Positions 26,193 to 34,314 of a stretch of DNA of 64,000 nucleotides are shown piece after piece. Origin of the DNA: an uncultured Metabacillus sp. (GTDB lineage: Bacteria; Bacillota; Bacilli; Bacillales; Bacillaceae); contig NZ_CANNCR010000014.1 of the NCBI RefSeq assembly GCF_947503125.1, positions 29,811-93,810 of the forward strand, written 5' to 3'. The notes beneath the pieces are model-generated. The model saw nothing but the letters and a program-made list of their open reading frames with translations, searched no databases and was not told the origin of the DNA. A program made the position numbers and the translations under genes. Position 1 is the stretch's first letter; every line of letters starts with the position of its first letter.

Positions 26193-26606
26193 ATGGAACC
26201 GAGAATTACAGTGATTACGTTAGGTGTAGATGATTTGAAAAGGTCGTTAACATTTTATCGTGACGGACTAGGTTTGCCGACAAAAGGAATCGAAGGCGAA
26301 GAATTTGAGCACGGTGCTGTTGCCTTTTTCGATCTGCAGTCGGGTTTAAAGCTTGCAATATGGAATCGAAAGGATATTTCTCATGAAGCAAAAATACCTT
26401 TGACAGCTCCAAGCGCGACCGAATTTACAATTGGTCACAATGTAGACAGTAAAGAAGAAGTCGATTTGGTCATGGAGCAAGCTAAACAAGCTGGTGCTGT
26501 CATCACAGATCCTGCACATGAAACCTTTTGGGGTGGCTATTCCGGACATTTTCAAGATCCTGATGGTCATTTATGGGAAGTAGTTTGGAACCCGCATTGG
26601 ACATAA
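26193..26606 (+). CDS. VOC superfamily (glyoxalase-like) protein
   Basis: A 137-residue single VOC domain with two beta-alpha-beta-beta-beta repeats: RITVITLGVDDLKRSLTFYRDGLGLP, then EEVDLVMEQAKQAGAVITDP and HFQDPDGHLWEVVWNP. The C-terminal DPDGHLWEV is diagnostic. Family members include lyases, dioxygenases and drug-binding proteins, so the reaction is unknown. GGAGG lies five bases before ATG 26193; an ATG at 26181 overlaps it. The next gene begins 37 bases downstream on the same strand and could be co-transcribed. Confidence 0.85.
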   Translation: MEPRITVITLGVDDLKRSLTFYRDGLGLPTKGIEGEEFEHGAVAFFDLQSGLKLAIWNRKDISHEAKIPLTAPSATEFTIGHNVDSKEEVDLVMEQAKQAGAVITDPAHETFWGGYSGHFQDPDGHLWEVVWNPHWT

Positions 26607-26643
26607 AGGTTCGTGTTTACGATTTAATAATGGAGTGGTTTAG

Positions 26644-27150
26644 GTGAAAATCATTTATCTTGTAAGACATTGTGAAGCTAATGGGCAGGAAGCCGATGCA
26701 GACCTTACAGTCCGCGGTTTTAATCAAGCAATTGAACTATCTAACTTTTTCTCTGATTTCACGGTTGAGCGGATTATTTCGAGTCCATATAAGCGTGCGA
26801 TGAAAACTGTTCAGCCGCTTGCTAAGCGATTAAAGATAGAAATTGAGAGTAATAGTAATTTGTCAGAACGTATTTTAAGCACGAGTAATCTTCCAGATTG
26901 GTATGATTTATATTTCTATTCGATGTGGGATTGGGATGCATGGAAGGATGCAGGCGGAGGAAAACAAGCGTATTCTTTTTTACCTTTTGTATTTGCAGCT
27001 TACTTTGTAACCGTTGGATGTATTTATTCATCGAAGCTGCACTTTTTCGGAATCCTGTTTGGCCCAGTCTGGCTTCCGATGTTGAGTTTGATACCAGGCT
27101 TAGTGATTGGATTTATTATAATGAAATATTTAGTGAAAAAGAAAACTTAA
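26644..27150 (+). CDS. Fusion of a truncated histidine phosphatase to a membrane domain
   Basis: Residues 1-88 are the N-terminal half of a phosphoglycerate-mutase-like histidine phosphatase: the nucleophile motif is VRHCEANG (Cys in place of the usual Gly of RHG) and IISSPYKRAMKTVQPLA is intact, followed by the family's LSERILSTSNLPDW. After about residue 92 the sequence stops resembling the family, losing the half that carries the second catalytic histidine, and becomes an unrelated C-terminus with two membrane spans ending in MKYLVKKKT. The frame is open across the junction. This looks like a deletion that joined two genes. Start GTG 26644 has GGAG upstream. The phosphatase is probably inactive. 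Confidence 0.7.
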   Translation: MKIIYLVRHCEANGQEADADLTVRGFNQAIELSNFFSDFTVERIISSPYKRAMKTVQPLAKRLKIEIESNSNLSERILSTSNLPDWYDLYFYSMWDWDAWKDAGGGKQAYSFLPFVFAAYFVTVGCIYSSKLHFFGILFGPVWLPMLSLIPGLVIGFIIMKYLVKKKT

Positions 27151-27224
27151 TTGAATTTTAAGCATTTGTCTGTCACACCCTGATCACTTTAAGGATTAGA
27201 AGATTGGCAGTTTGTTTTATAAAC

Positions 27225-27257
27225 ACAAAAAAAGGTGGGAATGTTGTTTCTCACCTA
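27225..27257 (-). terminator. Terminator of the CBO0543 family gene
   Basis: On the minus strand AGGTGAGAA pairs with TTCCCACCT and is followed by seven T residues. Confidence 0.8.
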
Positions 27258-27806
27258 TTATTTTTGTTCTTTTAGTTCAGCAAATCTGTTTCTTGTACCA
27301 AGGTAATGAGCAATAAGATACATGATATATTGAATAATAAATGAATAAAAGTAGTTCCATTTTACAGGGTCATATATTCCAATTCCCTTTACAATTGGTA
27401 AAGCAATCAAAGAAAATACTGCAAAAGCAAAGGCCTTAAGGAATGGATTAATCTTTGGCTTAATTTGCAAAATAAACATCACCGTGATAGGCAAAATAGC
27501 AAAACTAAAGGGGGTGTAGGTTGGCACAATCGGAATAACTTCATAATCATACTTCCATAATCCAAAAAACGTCCCCACATAGTCCAAAGTTGAAGAGGCT
27601 AATGCAACAAAGAGTCCAGCATAATGAAGTCTATCAGCACTTTTTCGTTTTCTAAATTTAAACCAAAGGATATAAGGCACAATGATCAGTATAACACCTA
27701 ACCACCAATGGTAGGTAAATAATGTTTTATCAATCCAAGCCTGGATGGTTTCTTCATTTAAATTCATATTTTTTTTATAAAACTCAGAAAATGTATCAAA
27801 TATCAT
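27258..27806 (-). CDS. CBO0543 family integral membrane protein
   Basis: A 182-residue protein with about five membrane spans and several tryptophan and tyrosine residues (FTYHWWLGVILIIVPYILW, DYVGTFFGLWKYDYE, PFSFAILPITVMFIL), a pattern known in Bacillaceae and Clostridia as the CBO0543 family, function unknown. ATG 27806 is chosen because GAGGTACTC precedes it; an in-frame start nine codons earlier has no site. The following 306 bases upstream, to 28113, hold no recognised gene or signal. Confidence 0.8.
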   Translation of the reverse strand: MIFDTFSEFYKKNMNLNEETIQAWIDKTLFTYHWWLGVILIIVPYILWFKFRKRKSADRLHYAGLFVALASSTLDYVGTFFGLWKYDYEVIPIVPTYTPFSFAILPITVMFILQIKPKINPFLKAFAFAVFSLIALPIVKGIGIYDPVKWNYFYSFIIQYIMYLIAHYLGTRNRFAELKEQK

Positions 27807-28112
27807 ATGAGTACCTCGTACTTGTTTTACCATTAAAATGAACTTTAAATAGCAATAATATTCATTTATTGAAAAAATACCGGTTTAATTAAAAGGAAAA
27901 AGTTATTATACAGATCTTTAAGAAACTGAATGATGATACTGTTTTTAAACAAAAATGATAAAACAAGTTTTTTTAAAGGGGGACGCATAGATTTTTTTCC
28001 AGAATAATACAAGGTATATCTTTCATAAAGTTTGATAAAGGCAAAACATATGGGTAAGGTGAATGATATTAATTAAGATCTAAAAACTAGCTTCCAAAAA
28101 GGGGCTGATAGT

Positions 28113-28292
28113 TTGTATAGAAATAAACATAAACACGTAATCATGTTATTGAGTTTTTTGTTACTTATCATTTTTATCGTTAATATAGTTCTTTACGTTA
28201 AAATTCACATCGTATATACTTCAGGAATCGGACCATTTTTTCTAATTGGATTTATCATTTTGGCTATTGTGATTCTATATTTAAAAGGGTAA
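28113..28292 (+). CDS. Small two-span membrane protein
   Basis: A 59-residue protein starting at TTG 28113 with AAGGGG eight bases upstream. After the basic start MYRNKHKH it has two hydrophobic helices (VIMLLSFLLLIIFIVNIVLY and FFLIGFIILAIVILYL) and ends in LKG. The positive N-terminus followed by a span supports real translation. No family was recognised. Confidence 0.6.
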   Translation: MYRNKHKHVIMLLSFLLLIIFIVNIVLYVKIHIVYTSGIGPFFLIGFIILAIVILYLKG

Positions 28293-28325
28293 GTCGCTTC
28301 AAAAAATGAAAACTACGGCGTCATC

Positions 28326-28445
28326 TTAAATAATAAACATGGTGTATCCCATGTTGACCAGGTACTGTAAAAGATGGCTGCCACCAAATATATGGAACAA
28401 GATGAGGATGATAACCAGAAGGGTAAAGATAATGGGCCATTTCAT
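28326..28445 (-). CDS. Possible very small membrane peptide
   Basis: A 39-codon minus-strand frame reading MKWPIIFTLLVIILILFHIF and then GGSHLLQYLVNMGY. It looks like a one-span peptide, but no ribosome binding site precedes the ATG. A different minus-strand frame, TTG 28491 to 28321, does have AAAGGAG upstream but encodes a Tyr/His/Pro-rich peptide. One or neither may be real. Confidence 0.3.
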   Translation of the reverse strand: MKWPIIFTLLVIILILFHIFGGSHLLQYLVNMGYTMFII

Positions 28446-28580
28446 ACCCAGGAAGACTCGGGATTTGTCCTGTAATGACTGTGTAACGCAAGTGTAACAG
28501 CTCCTTTTGTTAATGTTCTAGTTGATTTATAATGTATGTTATATAGAGTTCTGACGATACTATGTATTTTTATACATTAA

Positions 28581-28763
28581 TTGTTCCACCATCTGATGTC
28601 AGAATTTGAGTGGGTAACTTTATTTGAAAAGCTAAAAATTTATATAATGAAAAATATGACTAGGATACAACTCTTTTTATTAAGTGTTTCATCATCAGTT
28701 ATTCTTTATTTATACCAACTATTCTTAGAAGATGCTCTGAAACCAGTAACAAATAAACAATAA
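28581..28763 (+). CDS. Possible small one-span membrane protein
   Basis: A 60-codon frame whose C-terminal half (MKNMTRIQLFLLSVSSSVILYLYQLFLED) would form one membrane span. No Shine-Dalgarno sequence is visible before any of its starts (TTG 28581, ATG 28596, ATG 28647). Kept only because the hydrophobic segment is flanked by basic residues. Confidence 0.3.
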   Translation: MFHHLMSEFEWVTLFEKLKIYIMKNMTRIQLFLLSVSSSVILYLYQLFLEDALKPVTNKQ

Positions 28764-28901
28764 AATGGAAAAATGACAACTAACTAAAAAAAACGTTCGA
28801 CAACGACACCAATTTACAAATTTTTCACCTTTTTCACGGTATAGTAAATCTTGTCATATTAATGTTTTGTTTTCTAGTATGGTAGGGGGAAAGTAATTGA
28901 A

Positions 28902-29099
28902 ATGACTAGATTGTTAATGGAAAAAGAGATTGATGAAACAGTTGCTTATGTTGTAGATCGATTTTTAACAGCAGGAATAAAAGAGGATCAATTACTAGCA
29001 ATAACACGTACAATGACATCTGATTTTGGCGTGAATTCCGAAGAAAAAGCTGAAAAACTAGTTAAGAATTACCTAACATCACTGGGATTGAATGAATAG
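28902..29099 (+). CDS. Small helical cytosolic protein of unknown function
   Basis: A 65-residue, mostly helical, acidic protein (MTRLLMEKEIDETVAYVVDRF, ending KNYLTSLGLNE). GGGGGAAAG lies about ten bases before the ATG and a terminator follows at 29125, so it is an independent transcription unit. No family was recognised. Confidence 0.7.
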   Translation: MTRLLMEKEIDETVAYVVDRFLTAGIKEDQLLAITRTMTSDFGVNSEEKAEKLVKNYLTSLGLNE

Positions 29100-29124
29100 T
29101 AGTTTGAATTTCATCTTTTTATTT

Positions 29125-29152
29125 GGACAGGTCAGCTTGCCTGTTCTTTTTT
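29125..29152 (+). terminator. Terminator
   Basis: Stem GACAGG / CCTGTTC followed by six T residues. Confidence 0.8.
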
Positions 29153-29239
29153 ATATCTAATTGTTAAGGAGTACAAGAGTAAAAGATTCATGAAAAAGGT
29201 AAATCAATGGAAAGTAAAACTTCGATAAAGGAGATCCAT

Positions 29240-29692
29240 ATGAAAATCAGAAAACTAAATAGAGATGATAAAGCACCAATGAATTTGCTTTTAATGGCTG
29301 ACCCTTCTCAAAACTTTGTTAACGAGTATGCGAATAGAGGAGAATGCTATATAGCTGAAAAGGAAAATCATTTGATTGGGGTTTATGTGCTTCTTCCGAC
29401 AAGACAAGAAACCGTCGAATTGGTAAACATCGCGGTTTTAGAAGAAGAGCAGGGAAAAGGGATTGGGAAACGATTAGTACTCCATGCAATACAAACATCC
29501 AAACAGAAAGGGTTCAAAACAATTGAAGTTGGTACTGGAAATTCAAGCATTGATCAACTTGCTCTTTATCAAAAGTGTGGGTTTAGAATAATTGGTATTG
29601 ATAGAGATTTTTTCGTTAGACATTATCAAGAAGAAATATTCGAGAACGGTATCCAATGCAGGGATATGATCAGGCTTTCTCAAGATTTATGA
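29240..29692 (+). CDS. GNAT family N-acetyltransferase
   Basis: A 150-residue acetyltransferase. The acetyl-CoA loop is EEEQGKGIGKRLVLHAIQ near residues 74-90, preceded by the VELVNIAVL strand, and the late helix ALYQKCGFRIIGID is typical. ATG 29240 has AAAGGAG seven bases upstream; an in-frame ATG at 29207 has none. It resembles YjbC/YvbK-type Bacillus acetyltransferases of unknown substrate. Confidence 0.88.
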   Translation: MKIRKLNRDDKAPMNLLLMADPSQNFVNEYANRGECYIAEKENHLIGVYVLLPTRQETVELVNIAVLEEEQGKGIGKRLVLHAIQTSKQKGFKTIEVGTGNSSIDQLALYQKCGFRIIGIDRDFFVRHYQEEIFENGIQCRDMIRLSQDL

Positions 29693-29941
29693 ACCAATCA
29701 AATGGATAAAAAAGGGTAAGTTGGGAAATTTCCCATAAATAGGACATTTGGTTTTTTATTTAGTAAAAGAGACCTAACTTTTATTTTTTTTGCGACTTTT
29801 TCCGAAAAGAGATCGTTTTATATATGATTTGAAACAAACGAAAGGAGTGGTGATTCAAGTTTAAGTGATTTTGTTATCATCAGAGATAACTGTCTTCTAG
29901 GGAATTACATGAATAATTAATTGTAGAAAGGATGGATAATC

Positions 29942-30475
29942 TTGAAAAAAAGTAATCTTTTAATTCGAGGCTTTTCAATTTTAACATTGGTTTTCCTTTT
30001 ATTTAGTGGGGCTGCTTTTGCTTCTGCTGCTTCAGAACCCTCTGAGACTTCCCCAGATCTGTTGATTCGGAAAATCATGGGGTTAGCCTATGAATCCCAG
30101 CAAACGATCAGCAGCGGCTCATTTTCTGTTGGGGATTCATTGAAAAAGGTTGAAAAAGAATGGGGTCCAGCAGAGGATTTAAGTACTGTTGCAGCCAATT
30201 ATTGGAGCAAGAATATTCGGTTTCTTTATGACGGTTCAACAGGCAGAAAAACAATTACAGCCATCGATGATTTCGATCCACAGCTGACAACCATTCATTT
30301 AGCTGATGTTAAGGAATTGCTTGGGGAGCCTGTTAGCGAAAAAGAGCAAGAAGGAATGTATTATGTCACATACAGTGATAACGAAAACTATAAAGTGACC
30401 TTTGTATTTGAAAGTGCTTGGGTTAACCCTAATCCGAAACTTTCATTATATACGCTTGAATCTGTAGAGAAATAA
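29942..30475 (+). CDS. Secreted YjgB-like DUF4309 protein
   Basis: A 177-residue exported protein. Residues 1-31 are a signal peptide (MKKSNLLIRGFS, hydrophobic stretch, FASAASEP). The mature part begins with a short helical region and then the DUF4309 fold, with SGSFSVGDSLKKVEKEWGPAED and a second related repeat LADVKELLGEPVSEKEQ, each reading like one half of a tandem. B. subtilis YjgB is a secreted member of unknown function. TTG 29942 has AAAGGATGG upstream. The 249 bases before it hold an unused-looking AAAGGAG at 29840 but no supported gene. Confidence 0.82.
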   Translation: MKKSNLLIRGFSILTLVFLLFSGAAFASAASEPSETSPDLLIRKIMGLAYESQQTISSGSFSVGDSLKKVEKEWGPAEDLSTVAANYWSKNIRFLYDGSTGRKTITAIDDFDPQLTTIHLADVKELLGEPVSEKEQEGMYYVTYSDNENYKVTFVFESAWVNPNPKLSLYTLESVEK

Positions 30476-30630
30476 TAATATCCAATGAGGAATCGTCTTA
30501 ATCTTTGCTTGGGTTATGGCGGTTCTTTATTTTAATAAAAGCTAATTTAAGCTTTTATGATTCAGCGTGAAAAAAAAGGATTTTGCTTAATAATCAAGAA
30601 AGAATCTTTAAAAAGGAGAGTGATTTTTAG

Positions 30631-31311
30631 ATGATCAAAGCAGCACTATTTGATTTAGACGGAACGTTATTAAATAGAGATGAATCGGTAAATCTATTCA
30701 TTAATCGGCAATATGAAAGATTACATAAACAGGTTGGCCACATACCTAAAGAGAAGTATGTTTCACGATTTATCGAAATCGAGAAACGCGGTTATGTCTG
30801 GAAGGATGAGGTATATAAACAATTAGTAAATGAATTTAAGATTGAAAAAATCACTTGGAAAGAATTACTTAATTATTACATAGTTGAATTCAAGAATAAC
30901 TGTGTACCCTTCCCGCATCTGAATGACATGCTGGAAAACTTGAAAAATAGTAATCTGCAATTAGGAATGATTACAAATGGCTTTGGACAATTTCAAATGG
31001 ATAATATCTTGGCATTAGGTATTGAAAAATATTTTGATGTTATGTTAATTTCCGAGTGGGAGGGAATGAAAAAGCCAGATCCACTTCTATTTAAAAAGGC
31101 ATTAGATCAACTTTCTGTTCCACCACACGAAGCCATTTTTGTTGGTGATCATCCTGAAAACGATGTAAGGGGTGCTCAAAATGTTGGAATCAAAGGAATT
31201 TGGAAAAAAGATGTGCAATGGAATCATGTCGATACAGATTTAATTGTAGATGATTTAAATGAATTGCCAGCAATTATTAAACAGTTAAATTTCTCTCCAA
31301 CTAAAATCTAA
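30631..31311 (+). CDS. HAD superfamily phosphatase
   Basis: A 226-residue HAD hydrolase of subfamily IA. Motif I is FDLDGTLLN with the nucleophile Asp8 and acid Asp10, motif II is the Thr in GMITNGFG, motif III is the Lys of KKPDPLLF, and motif IV is VGDHPENDV. An inserted helical cap lies between residues 15 and 90. It should dephosphorylate a small phosphometabolite; the substrate is unknown. AAAGGAG lies 12 bases before the ATG. It is similar to several B. subtilis haloacid-dehalogenase-like phosphatases. Confidence 0.9.
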   Translation: MIKAALFDLDGTLLNRDESVNLFINRQYERLHKQVGHIPKEKYVSRFIEIEKRGYVWKDEVYKQLVNEFKIEKITWKELLNYYIVEFKNNCVPFPHLNDMLENLKNSNLQLGMITNGFGQFQMDNILALGIEKYFDVMLISEWEGMKKPDPLLFKKALDQLSVPPHEAIFVGDHPENDVRGAQNVGIKGIWKKDVQWNHVDTDLIVDDLNELPAIIKQLNFSPTKI

Positions 31312-31416
31312 CAAGATCTCAAAGGACTTTTATGCCACTTTTTGTTACTTTGTCTCCATTTTGTAACAAGATCATCCTGTTTCTTTTAACCTATTTTTTG
31401 AAAAAAAGGGAAATTA

Positions 31417-31442
31417 TGAAACCTCCTCCTATCAGAAACGTA
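31417..31442 (+). promoter_or_regulatory. ECF sigma (sigma-W type) promoter
   Basis: TGAAAC, a spacer of exactly 16 bases and CGTA, which is the sigma-W consensus arrangement. It lies 49 bases before the start codon of the secreted hydrolase, suggesting induction by cell-envelope stress. Confidence 0.65.
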
Positions 31443-31491
31443 ATAAAAAGAGTGATAGAAAAGAAGCAAAGATTTTAGGGGAGGTATTCTT

Positions 31492-33015
31492 TTGAAAAAA
31501 TCATTTCGAAAAAAATGTCTGATACTGGGGCTGACGATTTCTTTAAGCATCCCCACTATGGCAATGGGAAAGGAATCAGTTTCTGGATTGAGCTCAACCA
31601 ACCAATCAATGGATTTGATTGAAGAAACAGAAGCTTTTGCGGTATCGAAATCTATTAATCTACTAGGCATACCAAGGTTTGTTACTAAAGAGCAAAGTAA
31701 GTCCGTTAATAAAGGGCTTAATATTGCCAAAGATAAACAAAACGATCGTTTTGTACATAATGCCGTTCAATTTGTGACGGCTATGGAAGCAGGTAAGTAT
31801 GGACAAGCCTTAAAATTCTCTTCACATGCCTTAAAGAAATCAATTTCTGAACAATGGTTGGAGATCTACTGGAACACAGTTTTACAACAGCTGCACCCGC
31901 AATTAGGAGCATTCACTGGTATCGGTGGAGCAGAGGTGATAGAGTCAAATAAAGTCCACACAAATGTAGAGGTTGTGCTTCAATTTGAAAGAGGGGCGTA
32001 TCCGTTTACAATTAGAGTGGACAAAACCGGAAAGATCAATGATTTCTTATTAAACAGTTTTTTCGGACCGTCAGCAGCAGAGCCTGCTTACAGCAATCCC
32101 GATTTGTTTACTGAAAAGGAGGTTGTGATCGGAAAAGGTGAATTTGCACTGCCTGGTATACTGTCTATCCCTAAAGGAAAGGGAACATTTCCAGTAGTCG
32201 TTCTTGTTCAAGGATCTGGGGCAAGTGACAAGGATGAAACAGCCTATGCCTTAAAACCATTCCGTGATTTGGCTCATGGGCTAGCGTCAAACGGTATTGC
32301 GGTTTTGCGTTATAATAAACGAACATTCGAGCATTCAGTAAAAACAACGGCGGATCAATATCACACGGTTGATAAAGAGACTACAAATGATGCTCTTCTA
32401 GCAACACGTTTGCTTGAAAAAGAGAAGAAGATCGATGATGATCAAATCTATATTCTTGGTCATAGTCAAGGCGGTATGATGGTGCCGCAAATGATCAACC
32501 AAGACAAAAGAGATAATATTGCTGGTGCAATCGTCATGGGCGGACCAGCAAGAACCATTCAGGATGTCATCCTTGATCAATTTGATTATCTTCTTTCAAT
32601 TGGCCAATTGACACCACAGGATGCTGCGTTTTTTAAGGAACAATTTGCGATGCTAAATGATCCAAACTTTTCAGGCGAAAATCCGCCAGCGGAATTCCAG
32701 CTTGGACATTCAGTGTTTTGGGATTCGATTAATGATATTAAAGCTGCAGAGATGGCAAAACGGCAAAATGATCCATTGTTAATTATTCAAGGCGAGCGCG
32801 ATTACCAGGTTGTTTCAGATGTTGAAATACCAATTTGGAAAAAAGAACTTTCAGATCGAACCAATGTTGAATACAGGTTATATCCAAAGCTTAATCACTT
32901 CTTTACAGAAGGAGAAGGGGAAATGAGCACACCGATGGAATACTTTACACCAGCTAACATACCAGAATATGTTGTAAATGACATTGCAGCCTGGGTAAAG
33001 TCTAAACCTGATTAA
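31492..33015 (+). CDS. Secreted alpha/beta hydrolase with N-terminal DUF3887 domain
   Basis: A 507-residue protein. A signal peptide covers residues 1-27. Residues 80-190 resemble DUF3887 (FVTAMEAGKYGQALKFS), and from about 215 comes an alpha/beta hydrolase of the dienelactone/peptidase S9 kind: oxyanion region VVLVQGSGASDKDE, nucleophile Ser325 in LGHSQGGMM, Asp near 437 in GERDYQV and His near 468 in LNHFF. It probably hydrolyses an ester or amide outside the membrane. TTG 31492 has GGGGAGG eight bases upstream. The sigma-W-type promoter suggests a role in envelope or antibiotic stress, which is inference. Confidence 0.88.
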   Translation: MKKSFRKKCLILGLTISLSIPTMAMGKESVSGLSSTNQSMDLIEETEAFAVSKSINLLGIPRFVTKEQSKSVNKGLNIAKDKQNDRFVHNAVQFVTAMEAGKYGQALKFSSHALKKSISEQWLEIYWNTVLQQLHPQLGAFTGIGGAEVIESNKVHTNVEVVLQFERGAYPFTIRVDKTGKINDFLLNSFFGPSAAEPAYSNPDLFTEKEVVIGKGEFALPGILSIPKGKGTFPVVVLVQGSGASDKDETAYALKPFRDLAHGLASNGIAVLRYNKRTFEHSVKTTADQYHTVDKETTNDALLATRLLEKEKKIDDDQIYILGHSQGGMMVPQMINQDKRDNIAGAIVMGGPARTIQDVILDQFDYLLSIGQLTPQDAAFFKEQFAMLNDPNFSGENPPAEFQLGHSVFWDSINDIKAAEMAKRQNDPLLIIQGERDYQVVSDVEIPIWKKELSDRTNVEYRLYPKLNHFFTEGEGEMSTPMEYFTPANIPEYVVNDIAAWVKSKPD

Positions 33016-33027
33016 AGAAACGTTAAT

Positions 33028-33092
33028 GGGACAAATCCTCCAAATAACACAAAGATATGGAGCTTACTATTGTGTTTGGGGGACTGTCCCTT
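33028..33092. terminator. Hairpin terminator, repeat family D copy 2
   Basis: Arms GGGACAAATCCTCCAAATAA and the reverse complement of TTGTGTTTGGGGGACTGTCCC pair along most of their length, with a T-rich tail. It separates the hydrolase gene from the convergent nucleotidyltransferase gene and shares its arms with 14336-14434. Confidence 0.75.
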
Positions 33093-33095
33093 TAA

Positions 33096-33956
33096 TTATT
33101 CTTGTATGGATTTCTGACGAATTCCTTCTATATAAGCGCTTACTTTTTCATCAAAGTCCGGATAGCGGAACCCAAGAGTTTGGGCGACAAAGTGAGAAGT
33201 TTCTCTAAATAGATTAAAACTCGTATAAAGTGCATGCCACATTTTTTGATAAGAACCCATTTCATATGTCGCTATTAAAGTATTCCATATGTCTTCAGAG
33301 ACGTATTTATGTAAGAACTTATCTGATTTGCCAATACTAAGTGAAAATTTAGTTTCAATTCCAACCTTCCATCGTAACATCGTGAGTAAATTCGGGCGAA
33401 ATGGCCCGTTTATCATATCGGCAGCAAAGAGGAATTCTTTTCTGGCAAGACCCTTTGCAATATAGGTAGAAGTCATCCAAAATTCATTACAGCAGTCAAT
33501 GAACGATTGTTCGCTGGGCTTTTGAATATGATACATTCTGTCCGTTGGAATTACGGTTTCTTTTATTAACCTATCTTTGTCTAAAAGCACTTCAACAAGT
33601 CCATCACTGTTTTTAAAATAATCTTTATACTCGTTTAGTGGAATAAGCGTGAGATCGATTTTTGTGCCATCTTTAAAAATCATGATATACGAGAACCAAT
33701 TTCCTAATTCAGGCGGGAATAATTCCATTGCTTCTGGTTTTTGCATCATAATCCTTTCACCAAAATAGTTTAACCAATCATCATTTTTTTTAAAAAAGTT
33801 TATATCTGTAACAAAATAACTAAAATCATAATCCTGAAATTCGTCGCTCGGAATATTTGCATTTGTTCGTGAGCCTTCTAGAGTAAAGATTCTAATTTTT
33901 TCACATTGAAGGGCAAAATTCATTCCCAGGTTCATCATTTCTTCCTTACTTCTCAT
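33096..33956 (-). CDS. AadK-type aminoglycoside 6-adenylyltransferase family protein
   Basis: A 286-residue nucleotidyltransferase. The nucleotide-binding motif is TLEGSRTNANIPSDEFQDYD, with the metal-ligand Asp residues in EFQDYDFSYFV and a third in KIDLTLI. The C-terminal helices (EFWMTSTYIAKGLAR, MLRWKVGIETKFS) match the ANT(6) family. Members adenylylate streptomycin; B. subtilis aadK is chromosomal and gives low resistance. Whether this protein acts on a drug cannot be read. ATG 33956 has GAGGTG six bases upstream. No mobile element is adjacent, so it looks like an ancestral chromosomal copy. Confidence 0.85.
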   Translation of the reverse strand: MRSKEEMMNLGMNFALQCEKIRIFTLEGSRTNANIPSDEFQDYDFSYFVTDINFFKKNDDWLNYFGERIMMQKPEAMELFPPELGNWFSYIMIFKDGTKIDLTLIPLNEYKDYFKNSDGLVEVLLDKDRLIKETVIPTDRMYHIQKPSEQSFIDCCNEFWMTSTYIAKGLARKEFLFAADMINGPFRPNLLTMLRWKVGIETKFSLSIGKSDKFLHKYVSEDIWNTLIATYEMGSYQKMWHALYTSFNLFRETSHFVAQTLGFRYPDFDEKVSAYIEGIRQKSIQE

Positions 33957-34314
33957 ATGTTTCACCTCACAAGCTTATTAGAACCATTATAAAAGATGTT
34001 AGTTCGAATTGGTCTTATTTTAGCATGAGAATATTAACAAAACTCATGAAAAAAATCGTTTAATCTAAAAAAATATGAAACTATTTAACTTGTCATGCGT
34101 ATGAAGTAGATGAAATGAAGCTAAAGATTGATTAGGATGAAAAATGGGTAATAAAGATCATAGAATACTTCACGTATTTACCTGTCAGATCTTTGCATAA
34201 GCAATGAAAGAAATCGGGACAATATTGTAAAAAGAAAAGACAACTGTTTTCACTAAAAAATCGTTTGTTTTTATCTTTAACATAAAAGTAATTACTATTT
34301 CTTAGGAGGATAAG
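33957..34314. other. Intergenic stretch without recognised features
   Basis: AT-rich sequence between two divergently transcribed genes. It was checked for the manganese-sensing yybP-ykoY riboswitch, which often precedes terC-type genes, and no such motif was seen. Confidence 0.5.

Noticed and set aside
33096..33956. Reading the nucleotidyltransferase as an acquired drug-resistance gene
   Set aside because: No transposase, integron or plasmid sequence is nearby and chromosomal aadK homologues are normal in Bacillus; the substrate cannot be inferred.
33957..34314. Possible yybP-ykoY manganese riboswitch before the TerC gene
   Set aside because: The conserved aptamer blocks of that riboswitch are absent; the region is AT-rich without a matching structure.
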